Assembly (NCBI RefSeq): GCF_907164915.1
Contig: NC_061868.1
Span: 42,423,774 to 42,487,773 of the forward strand
From: Impatiens glandulifera
Lineage: Eukaryota > Streptophyta > Magnoliopsida > Ericales > Balsaminaceae
Reading direction: 5' to 3'
Length of the DNA stretch: 64,000 nucleotides
The notes under the pieces were generated by a model. The model saw nothing but the letters and a program-made list of their open reading frames with translations. It made no database searches and was not told where the DNA came from. A program made the translations under genes and the position numbers. Shown here one piece after another: positions 13,168 through 24,200 of the stretch. Within the stretch, counting starts at the first letter, position 1. Each line of letters opens with the position of its first letter.

Positions 13168-13532
13168 GAGCTTGTTTGATGTTGGTTATTTAAGATTTTT
13201 TTATGATAAAAAGGTAAAGAGCTTTTTTATGAAGGTTTTTTTTTTTAGATTTGTTTCTAAAAAAACTTTGATAAAAATTTAGAAAATAAAACTGTTTTTT
13301 ATTATTATTATTATTGAAATTTGTTAAGTCAGAAGAAAGGTTTATTTAGATTTTTAATTTGTTGAATTATTATAATATTTTTTATATTTAAATTAAATAA
13401 AAAAAGAAGTAAGGGTATTTTAATATTTTAATTGATAAGATGAGTGATTTGATATTTAAAATGATAATAATATGATAAAAAAAATTATAAAATTAAATAA
13501 AATCATAAAATAATACATGTCAAACAAGCTCT
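13168..13532. mobile_element. MITE-like element (TIR gagcttgtttga)
   Basis: Ends are inverted: gagcttgtttgat on the left, and its reverse complement with caaacaagctc on the right. Both are flanked by tta, a possible 3-bp target duplication of the PIF/Harbinger (Tourist) type. Length is about 365 bp, very AT-rich, with no ORF. Related pieces occur at 25743-25980, 26870-26925 and 32700-32985. Confidence 0.6.
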
Positions 13533-14655
13533 TAGTGCTACTATCATTCAGCTTGTTTGCTCTCGTCAGCCTTGAAATTTTGTTCGGTTTATTTATTTTT
13601 ATTAAAATATTTTATTTACTTCATCAATCATATTATTTATTTATTAAATAAATTATTAAAATATTTTTTTATTTACTTTTTAAAAAATTATTATTATTAT
13701 ATATTATATCTTTCCAATATCTCTACAAAAAAAATCACAAATTCAACCTAATCAATTTTTTTAAAATCATTTAAAGTTTATTCAACTGTCTGTTTGATAA
13801 ATTAAACAGTTATATATTTTCCTATTTATAATAATAATTAATATTAATCACAACATTATTTAAATAATTTTAATAAATTATAATAATAAATAACTTACTC
13901 TCAACTATTTTATCTATAATATAATTTAAATTACTCATTAATCTCTATTTTGTTTCTTTATGATGCTAAATTATTATTTTATAGTTTTATTTTAGTTTAT
14001 TATAATAATTATTAAAGAGATATAAGATAAAATAAAAATTATATATATATATATTACATCCTTATTATTTTTTAATTATTTAATATTAATCTCAAATAAT
14101 TTATTTATATATTTTCTATTACTTGTATTATTTAAAATTTTAATTAGAATGTTAAGATATATATTTATTAAATTATTTAATTTATTAATCAAAATATTTA
14201 AATTTTTTATTTTATTTAATAAAATTATAATAATTTAATTAACTAAATATTTAAAAATATATATATTTCATCAAATAAAATTTTAAATAAAAAATCACTA
14301 ACAACCCCCGTGTCATCAGGGCTGTCAAAATACCTTTTTTTTCTATATCTCATTAATAAAAATATTCTTTATCTAAAAAAATACTTTAATATTATTAAAT
14401 ATTAATATTCTTTATCTAAAAAAATACTTTAATATTATTAAATATTAATATTTTTAACTTTTTTTTCTTATCAACTACTTAAAATAGCACATCCTCAACC
14501 TTTTTTTCAAATAAATTAATATTTATTTAAATAACCCAGTAAACATTTAAGTCAGATAGTTTGACTTAGTGGTTCCCACCCACCATTACTAATTTACCAC
14601 CACCCACTACCCTTAAGCATGAAAAATAAAATATCTCCTTCCTTCCAAGTTTCAA

Positions 14656-14664
14656 CTATAAATA
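14656..14664 (+). promoter_or_regulatory. TATA box of plantacyanin 1
   Basis: ctataaata lies about 120 bp before the ATG. The same context occurs before the duplicate gene at 17561-17569, and both are followed by a conserved cagtaaaacttgtgtctttc-like segment that probably marks the transcription start area. Confidence 0.65.
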
Positions 14665-14783
14665 AACTCTGGCTCTTGCCCAGTAAAACTTGTGTCTTTC
14701 TTTTCATCACTTTAAAGACTTTTTACCTATACAAACTTCAAAGAAAGGTTAGATAAAAAAAAAAAAAAAAAGGAGAGATAGAA

Positions 14784-15649
14784 ATGTCTGGTGAGGGAAG
14801 AGGCAGTGCAATTGTTGTGTTGTTGTGTTTGATGGTGTTCATGATCATGAGCTCAGAGGTGGCTCAGGCAGCCACTTACAAAGTTGGTGATGCCAAAGGC
14901 TGGACCTTTAATGTTGAGAGTTGGCCCAGTGGGAAGAGATTTAGGGCTGGAGACACTCTTGGTAAGAAAGTTGTTTGTTTTATTGGTAATTAGTTTGTGG
15001 GTTTAGAGTGTAAAAGTTATGGATCATATGTTGCTAAGAGTTTATGTCAAAAAAGGGTCATTGAGAGTGATCTTGATTGACTGTGATACTAGTTTTTGTT
15101 AAACTTGGCTATCATACTCACAATTTTTTTATTTTTTTTATTGTAGTAAGTCAACATCAATATCCTTGGATCCTTGAAAGGATAAACTTTAACTTTAAGA
15201 TTTTGAGTGAAAATTAAATACACCTTGATATCTTAAACAAGATTATTTGTAGTTTTTGTTGGGGTTCATCAATTCTAATTTTGTATTTGTTCTTGTTTTT
15301 TCAGAGTGATATTTGCTATAGATAGCATGAATCAATCAAAAATAGTCTAAACTTCTTATAAAAACAAAAGAAAACAAAATGTGTTCAATAGATTGATTAT
15401 TGAAATTTGAAGGGTTGCACTTAATTTGTTTGTGTTTGTGTTTGAACAGTGTTCAGTTACAACCCTAGCTATCACAATGTGGTGATTGTGAACAATGGTG
15501 GATACAAGAATTGTAATGCACCTTCTGGTTCAAAAACTTTTACTTCTGGGAATGATCAAATCAAGCTTGTCAAAGGAACAAATAACTTCATCTGCACTTT
15601 TCCTGGTCATTGCACATCCGGCATGAAAATTACTGTCACTGCTACTTGA
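14784..15649 (+). CDS. Plantacyanin (basic blue protein), copy 1
   Basis: A small secreted type-1 copper protein of the phytocyanin family. Known plantacyanins act in the cell wall and pollen-tube tract; the role here is inferred. Exons 14784-14961 and 15450-15649 encode 125 residues. A signal peptide covers about residues 1-29 and ends VAQA, before mature ATYKVGD. The copper ligands are all visible: His68 (in YHN), Cys108 (FICTF), His113 (PGHC) and Met118 (SGMK). Cys81 and Cys114 should form the conserved disulfide. The single intron falls after the first base of the valine codon in GDTLVF, in the same place as in copy 2. There is no proline-rich tail or GPI signal, which separates plantacyanins from uclacyanins and stellacyanins. 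Confidence 0.95.
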
Positions 15650-17650
15650 TTTTCAAGCTTATATCAAGAAGAATAATTAAGTAACAAGTTAATGGAGTTT
15701 CAGTTTTTTTTTTTTTTTTGTGTCTCAATAAAAGTTGTTATTATCTCTTCAAACTTTGAAAGATCAGTCTTTAATGACTTTAATTAGTTTTGTGTGTTTG
15801 TCATGAATTGATCAGTTGTTGTTTTGAATCTTTCTATCTGGTTTGGGATCTATATATATAAATCTATATTTTTATTATGTTTAATTTGCTAGTCATTCAA
15901 TTAAATCTCTAAACAAGTGAATAAATGGGAAAAAAAAAGGAAAGAGTATTCAATTTTAAAATGATTTTTGTAATGATGATGCAAATCCTATTTTTATAAC
16001 CCACTTAGCAAAACTGTGAAAAAACACCAAATTAATTTTGTAAAGAAAAAAGTTCAAAATCACATTCTTACAAATGGGATAAATATTTTTTATTTAAAAG
16101 TGATAATAATATAAAGTTAGTCCATTAAACAGCTTCAAATAAGTATAGAACTCTTTTTGTAATGAAGAATTCAATTCCTATTAAAAAATATGAAGTCATA
16201 GTTGTACCATATTCAGAATTAATAAGGTAATTCAAATGCTTCTTCAGAAGGTAAACTTTGGTTAAAAAAAAAGTCTTATATATTAGTCCTAATTTTGGAT
16301 AAAACCAAATATGATCTTAAACTAAAATAACAAAATGTTTTTTTTTTACCTTAATTACTATATATATATATCAATTAGATGTTTTCATACAAAATTTCTT
16401 TAATATAAAATGAATTAGTAATTTTTCAAGTTAACTTTCTTTAGTAAACTCCAGATTAAATAAGGGTATAAAAATATTATTTTTTATAAATGTTCATTTA
16501 AAATTAAAAATTATAAAAATTCTTTATGCCCAACCACCAAACATTACATGAAAAGAAAGATTACAAAATATGAAAATAATAAAATAATACAAATATGTTA
16601 CCCTAGTGGACCATAAAAAACGAATAATTTAAGGGAAAAAAAACTCAAAATCATCCCTAGTCAATTGTTTTTTAAATAATTTAAAGTTGATTCAACTATC
16701 TATCCCTAATAATGTTTGATAGCACCGATTATTTATTTTCATATTTATAATAATAATTAATATTAATCACTACATTATTTAAATTTTTTAATAAATTATA
16801 ATAATAAATAACTTACTCTATAATTTATATATACTATTTTATCTATAATATATATAATTTTAATTATAAATAAAAATATGAAATTATAATTATATATATA
16901 TATATATATATATAGTAAACTCATTAATTCATTAATCTCTATTTTTCTCTTTATGATACTAAATTCTTATTTTAGTTTATTTTAATAATTATTTAAGTGA
17001 TATAAGATAAAATACAAACTATATATATTTATTTTACATCCTTATTAGTTTTTAATTATTTAATATTAATCTCAAATGATTTATTATTTTATTTTTATAT
17101 TTAAATATTCAATTAAAATGTTACAATATATATTTATTAAATTATTTAATTTATTGACTAAAATATTTTTACTTTATTTAATAATCTTTAAGTTTTAAAT
17201 AAAAAAACATTATAATAAATTTAATTAATTAAAACTTAAATAACCAAACTTTGTTTCATCAAATAAGATTTTTAATAAAATTCACTAACAACCCAAATAA
17301 TCAATATATATATAATATAGTTGACTTTGTGGGTTGTTCTTTTTATTAAAACTCAATTATAATCAAACATTTTTTTAATCACTTTTTCATCAAATTGTAT
17401 TTTTCATTCATTAATTAAAATTTACCAAAAAAACTCTCAACTACTTAAAATTAAATCCACTAGTTTATTTAAATAATCTCATCCCCAAGAAGGTCTATGT
17501 CACGTAGTTTGACATAGCTGATCCCACCATCCATTACTAAACATCTTCTTCAAAGTTTCAACTATAAATGAGCTTTGGATCTTGTCTAGTAAAACTTGTG
17601 TCTTTCATTTTCATAAGAAAGGATATTAGAAAGAAGAAGGAGATATAGAA
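15650..17650. other. Intergenic region between plantacyanins
   Basis: Holds the 3' UTR of copy 1 (aataaa near 15727), the end of duplication unit 1 and the start of unit 2. There is an (AT)n tract at about 16890-16914. The TATA-like actataaat of copy 2 is at 17561-17569. No gene was seen. Confidence 0.7.
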
Positions 17651-18805
17651 ATGTCTGGTGAGGGAAGAGGCAGTGCCATTGTTGTGTTGTTGTGTTTGAT
17701 GTTGTTCATGATCATGAGCTCGGAGGTGGTTCAAGCAGCCACTTACAAAGTTGGTGATGCCAAAGGTTGGACCTTTAATGTCGAGAGCTGGTCCCGTGGG
17801 AAGCGATTTCGGGTTGGAGACATTCTTGGTAAGAAAGTTGCTTGTTTTATTGGTAATTATTAGTTTGTGGATTAAGTTAAAGACAAATTTATGGATGATG
17901 TTTATGCCAAAATAAAGGTCATTAAGAGTGATCTTCATTGACTCATCTTCATTTTAATGAACATCAACTATAATTTTGCCAAACTTTGGCTAAGATATCA
18001 CTCACAATTTATTGTTTTACTCAAAGTGATAAACTTCAACTTTAAGTGCAAATTAAATAAATTTTATCTATTTTTTATTTTTTGAATGAAAAAGAACTAG
18101 AATGACACCCCATAGTCACGACACCGTTTAAACTCAAAATGCTTCCAAATAAAATTAAACCCGTGACATTTTGATCTTTTAAACAAATAAATTTTATCTA
18201 TTAAACAAGATTGTTGGTTCTTTTTTTTGTTTCGCAATCATATTATTTTGACGCTTAATTTGTTTAATATATTAGGTATTGACACTAGTTTCAATTTTTT
18301 AATTATATATTAATACCTTTCAAATATTTTATTTAAATTTATTCTATATTATTTAGTTAATCAGAATCATTAAAGAGCTTGTTATATGAATAATCAGATA
18401 TTCAAGTGTAAAAAATAAAAAAATACGAAAAACATGATTTTTAGTAAAAATATAATATTATGAAATATTTAATCTCTTAAACAATTTTATTTTAATTTGA
18501 GTTACTATATAATGAGTTTATTTTTTCTTATTTCTTTATTTTTGCGTCACTTTTTAGGTTATTTTAAGTTATGACCACATTTAATTATAGACAAATTATA
18601 TCCTATATTTATTTGTATTTATTCTTGTTTTTTCCAGCATCAATACTAATGATACTAGCATTTAGTCCGTGCATTTGTACAAGTAATAATATAAAAAACC
18701 GTGAAAAAAAATTACGGATAACATTTTTAATTTTATTTTTAACCGTTTTAAGTTTATGGGTGAGTCAACTCACAATCTGACTCAAGTATCCATTTACTCA
18801 GCATC

Positions 18806-18887
<82 letters not shown>

Positions 18888-19488
18888 TTAGTTAAAAAAT
18901 TGAACTTATATTAATGTTAAAACGTGCTGCGTTCATCAAATTTGGTGTTGAATTTAAAATATAAAGTCTTAATAGCCTAGTGGGTTATAGGTTTTTTATT
19001 TGTTTTGTTAGGTTGTAAGTTCAAAACATACCTCTAGCATTTTTTATTTTATTTTTAACCGTTTTAAATTTATGGGCGGGTTCAACCTACAATCTGACCC
19101 AAGTATCCAAATTAACCACAGCTCTCGACCCGGCAATCCGGACACTTTAAAAATTAAGATTATATATGGAAAAGTGTGAATAATTAAAAAAAAACAGTCT
19201 CACTTCTTATAAAAACAAATTATGTTCAACAAATTATTGAGATTTGAAGGGTTGCACTTTGTTTGTGTTTGTGTTTGTGTTTGGACAGTGTTCAATTACA
19301 ACCCTAGATTACACAATTTGGTGATTGTGAACAGTGTTGGATACAAGAATTGTAATACACCTCCTGGTTCAAGAACTTTTACTTCTGGGAATGATCGGAT
19401 CAAGCTTGTCAAGGGACCGAATAACTTCATCTGCTCTTTTCCTCGTCATTGTCAATCCGCCATGAAAATTACTGTCATCGCCACTTGA
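17651..19488 (+). CDS. Plantacyanin (basic blue protein), copy 2
   Basis: Tandem paralogue of the gene at 14784. Exons 17651-17828 and 19289-19488 again encode 125 residues with the same signal peptide and intron phase. All four copper ligands (His68, Cys108, His113, Met118) and both disulfide cysteines (81, 114) remain. Changes cluster near the copper site: Gly112 becomes Arg (PRHC instead of PGHC), Gly117 becomes Ala, and SYHN becomes RLHN. These may alter the redox potential or surface charge; this is inference. The intron has grown from 488 to 1460 bp by acquiring a dispersed repeat with a long (AT)n tract. The reading frame is intact, so I call it a functional gene. Confidence 0.92.
18571..19170. 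repeat. Dispersed tRNA-like repeat, copy in plantacyanin 2 intron
   Basis: Contains the blocks aaccgttttaagtttatggg, gagtcaac..cacaatc and aagtatcc, twice. It also has a tagcctagtgggttatagg segment resembling a Pol III A box (about 18974) and a gttgtaagttcaaaac segment resembling a B box (about 19012). An (AT)n tract of about 78 bp at 18807-18884 lies in the middle. Related copies occur at 45780-46180, 46850-47110, 47220-47490 and, inverted, at the window end. Confidence 0.6.
18807..18884. repeat. (AT)n microsatellite
   Basis: Uninterrupted AT dinucleotide run of about 78 bp inside the intron of plantacyanin copy 2. Confidence 0.95.
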
Positions 19489-21270
19489 TTTTCAAGCTTA
19501 TCAAGAATAAGTAACAAGCTGTTGATGGAGTTCTTTATGTGTCAATAAAAGTTGTTTATTATCTTTCAAAACCTTAATTAAAACTGTTGTTATTATTGGT
19601 TCAAACTTAAATGACTTTACTTATAAGTTTCTGTGTGCATGTTTTTCATGTGTTGTCTTTTTGTATGGATCGATGATGGTGAGTAGTGTTTTGAATATTT
19701 TATGTTTGGATCTACATAAATCTATATTTTTATTATGTTTTGCTAGTCATTCAAATAAATCTCTAAACAAATTAATAAAAAGTCACATTCAATTTTAAAA
19801 TGATTTTGTAATGATGATGCAAATCCTAATTTTTTAACCCACTTAGCAAAACTGTGAAAAAAATAACAAATTAATTTTGTAAAGAAAAAAAAAAATCAAA
19901 ATCTCATTCTTACAAATAGGATAAATGTTTTTATTTAAAAATGATAATAATAAATATGAATTCAATTCCTATTAAAAAAATAAATAAATTAGAAGTCATA
20001 ATTGGACCATATATATTCGACTAGTAAAAAAAACTTTTGTAACCAATATCAGTAAGATGGTTACAAATAATAAACTTTCTATAGCTTCATCAATAATGGC
20101 CTTCATTAATGACTTTGACCTTTATTGATGCCATTTTTCTATCGTGTTAGAATTAATAAGGTAATTCAAATGCTTATTTGTAAAGTAAACTTTGGTTAAA
20201 AATAATCTTATATTAGTCCTAATTTTGGATAGCCAAATATGATCTAAACTAAAATGACAAATGTTTTTATAACCAATTTGATGTGTTTATACTTATACAA
20301 AATTTCTTTACTATAGAATGAATTTGCAATTTTTAAGTTAAATTTCTTTAGTAAACTTAGAAATGAGATCAAGTAATAAAACTTTTTCTTAAAATGGTTC
20401 ATTTATATTAAAAATGATATGAAAAATAATAATAAAATAAATATTATCAAACTCAAGAAAAATGAATAACTTCCCGACCCACTACATTATTATAATTATG
20501 AATTATACATATCAAATGATTACGATAAGTTCTCTCAGACTAGATAGCCCACTAAAAAACTATCTACACAAATAAAAAATTGATAAGAATTTATATATGA
20601 CTTTCTACTGATATATCTTGACTACATCTACGCAAATCAAGAAATTGATTAGAATATTAAAATTAACGATGACTACATGTACACGCAAATCAAGGAAATA
20701 TAAGACTTTTTATCAAGATATATCAACAGAAACTCAATAATTTTAAAATTCTTATCATTTTCTTGATTTGTGTAGATATAATCAATATACGTTAATAAAA
20801 AATAGGTAATTTCAAAATTCTAATCATTTTCTTGATTTGCGTAAGTTAAGATATATATTAAAAAAGTCGATAATTTTAATTTTATTGATTTGCGCTAATA
20901 TTAATTATTAAGATAGATTAAAGGAATGTCCTTATTCAATATTCTAATCAATTTATTTAAGTAAGTTTAGCAAAAATATATCAATAAAAAAGTATTTGAG
21001 ATAGATATACAAACTTAAAAAAAAAAATGAAAAATAATAATTTGATATGAACTCATCTTATATTATATATTTGGGGTGGATATTTAATGGATAGAAGCCG
21101 CCAAAATCATGTGTGTTCATCCTCACACGCATTGCACGCCTCATTTCTACAGCAATAACGCACACCCAAAATAATCTGAATTCTAAATTTATATTATTTT
21201 TCACATACATACAATTGTTCATCGTCAAGTCAAAACCTTTAATGATTCTGGATAATCTTCAAACCTAAAC
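19489..21270. other. Intergenic region, plantacyanin 2 to DUF639 gene
   Basis: The first 900 bp or so is the 3' part of duplication unit 2. An imperfect inverted repeat lies at 20622-20845. The promoter and 5' UTR of the DUF639 gene should lie at about 21060-21270. No coding sequence was seen. Confidence 0.6.
20622..20845. repeat. Imperfect inverted repeat (stem-loop)
   Basis: The left arm at about 20622-20665 contains acgcaaatcaagaaattgat. The right arm at about 20807-20845 contains its near reverse complement, cattttcttgatttgcgt. Further partial copies lie between them. It looks like a MITE remnant. Confidence 0.5.
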
Positions 21271-24200
21271 ATGCTTTCCAAATTTGCAGTAACCCATCTG
21301 GGATCTTTGCCTAACTTCCGTCTAATCCCATCTAATCATCAATCGATTAAGTGCTGTGAGAAAACGAGCTCTGCTCCTTCTCCTCCAGACAACAAGTTTC
21401 GATTTAAGTTCAGAGGTCAATCTCTGAAAGACAACAGATGGAATTTTAAGGATATCGACACTAGTAAGTACTCTCCCTAACTTTCTGATTGTTTTTATTT
21501 GAAAAGTTGATTAATTCAGTCAAGGGTAAGATACAGAAGAAATATTCATCATCCTTATCTGAATACTTATTTAGTTTAAGGGGCTAATTCTAGCTTCATC
21601 TCTACAATTTGGATTTCATTATTACCTTTGTTGGGCTAAACATTTTCCTCCATGACAGATGCTGTGCAAGAAACTGTAAATCAATGGGTGTCAAAGACCC
21701 AACACTTCTTAAGTGAAGTAACGTCTCCTTTGACAAAAACTGTACAGGACAGAAAGCCTAAACCTGAAGCAACATTAGATATTCAAGATTTTGAGGATTT
21801 CTTCAGATCAGAACAAACTGTAGATGGGAGAATGCCAAATGGGAATCTTTCTTTGTCTGCTATTGTTTCTATAGAGCAATTCAGCAGGTAAATGTCACTT
21901 GTAAAGTGTTTACTTATCTGAATGGTAATTGGTGTTGGCTTTTGATGTCGGCCATGAAACAGGTTGAATGGCTTGACCGGGAAGAAGATGCAGAATATAT
22001 TTAAGGCTCTTGTTCCTAGGTCTGTATATAATGATGCTCGTTATTTGGTGGAGTATTGTTGTTTTAGGTTCCTGTCAAGAGATAATTCTGAAATTCATCC
22101 ATGTCTCAAGGTATGTGAACTAGATTATTCGTTTTCATTCTAAATGGCCAACATCAATAATATTAGTTTCAGAATCTCATGGTAAATTCTGCTGACAAAC
22201 CTAGAATCTCTGTAAACATGAATGTCTATGTGTTCAGCTTCTTCTGAGAAAGCTTTGAGATTTTAAAAACTCGTCTTCAATGATGTTTACAGGATCAAGC
22301 ATTTCGTAGACTGCTTTTCATTACAATGATTGCATGGGAAAACCCTTATATTGAAGGAAAAGAGTATGCAACTTCCTCGTCTGAAAAGGCTAATTTGCAG
22401 GTACTTTTTTCCTATTGGTTTCATCATTTGAACTGAGAATTTGAGAATACATTCTCTCTACTACATCTATGTGACATAATTGTGTTTTACTTTGAAGTCT
22501 TTTAAAGAAAAACATCAAAAAGTGTAGTAGAGGCAAAGATCGCGTGAAGTGTAGAATGGTTTACCTTGAAATTAAGTGTAGACGAGAACATAATTTTGCC
22601 AGCGTAGCCTTTACTCCTTTTATAAAAGTTCGAAGTTGTATTATAGTTGTAGAAAATTAAAGAGAAATTTCTATTATCTAGAACGTGTTAACTTAGATAA
22701 TAGACATCATCTATTATTTATATCAAAATGTATTAGGTATTATAATCAAATTCAGTAAGATACAATTATCTTAAATTTTATCATATACTATTCCAATCTT
22801 ATAATTATAAGTGGCTTTCTTCTTTCATCGCCCCTTTCCCTTTCGCCCAAATATAAGTCTCATATTCCAACACTCCCTCTCAAGTCCAAGCTAATTACTT
22901 TTTTGATTGACATGGGTTTGCAATATAACATAAATAATTTTAGGCGACATTAGCATTGATTCATCTCCCACTGTTGGCCTTTTCTCATTTTGTATAGGTT
23001 TCGTTTATGCATCTTAAGACATTGTCTCTAGTTGTTGCTCTATCTCAAATTACTTTGCCTCTATCATGCCTTGTCTGAGTAGATTTCATTATTTTTTATT
23101 TTTGTGAAAAGGGTCAACTTTTTATTAATAAAGAATGCAAGAAGTGCTCAGAGATTACAAAGGGAAAGTGAGGAGAAAAGAGAGAAAACAACACAAAGTT
23201 AGATGCCAATAAGATCGGAAAATTCCCATCCCGTACAAACCCCTATTTTCCTTATTGATGCAAACGCATGAAACTACAGTTGAAAAATGCAGATTCTCTT
23301 TTGCTGAGCCCACATTTGAAAACATGCTGAATTAGGAGGCATAGGTCAAACAATTATCATCCCGTACAAACCCTTGTTTCTAGCTACTTCTTTCTTTTCC
23401 ATAAGTGGAGATAGAATTAGGAGTCCTGTTTGTATATTATGAATGTTTCTCTATTTGGTATATGTAAAAATTGTTAATGAATGAATGAAATAAGTTGAGG
23501 CAAAAGATTGGAGTAGTGAAAACCTCCACCGATGGTTATGACGATATAGATGTCACCTACTTATAGGAGGTAATAATACCATAATAAAATGTAATCATTT
23601 AGATATTATATGACGAGATATTATTCAAATATCAATTCTAAGACTTTACTCAGATATAGTGAAGTTATGGAAAAAGATCAGTGATGGGAGTTGAAAAGTA
23701 CTTAATTTTTCATGAACTAGTAATCATATCAAAAACTTGAGATGAAGTGTTCAAGACCATTAGTTTTCTACAGAAACTACAGATAACAGTTTGGTGGTTT
23801 AACTGCATTCACCATGACCAATATTGAAATATCTAGCTGTGATAAAAGTCTTTCATCAGTCAATACGGAAAAGGCACTAATTATGTTTTTTTCTTCTATT
23901 TATTTGGTTAAAATCCGTGCTGAAAAAATGTATGATGCTTGAACCATTTTAGTTGTGCTCTTTTCTTATCACTTAGTTTATAAGTAGTTAGTTCAAGTTC
24001 GAATTACCAAAATGATTTCATTTTTTTAATTAAGAAAAGCATGTTATACGTAAAAGTGGTAGAAATGAAATAAAGGGGGTATTAGTAATCTGCTAGTTTT
24101 ACATTTTCCATAAACTGGTGTTGGGCACAATAAATGCTAAATCATGTGCTTTTGTGACCTTGAAGAGGAGGCTGGTAAGAGAAGAGGCATTTGTTCGCAT

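Larger units (their letters stand above)
12405..14783. other. AT-rich intergenic region, UGT to plantacyanin 1
   Basis: Contains the UGT 3' flank, a MITE-like element at 13168-13532, and from about 13735 the 5' part of the plantacyanin duplication unit. No coding sequence was seen. A ctataaata TATA box at 14656-14664 precedes the first plantacyanin gene. Confidence 0.7.
13735..20420. repeat. Tandem segmental duplication carrying both plantacyanins
   Basis: Unit 1 (about 13735-16490) and unit 2 (about 16650-20420) align along their promoters, exons and 3' flanks. For example, the shared upstream block with aataataattaatattaatcac occurs near 13830 and 16745, and shared downstream DNA with gatgatgcaaatcct occurs near 15975 and 19813. 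Unit 2 is longer because its intron gained repeats. Confidence 0.85.
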
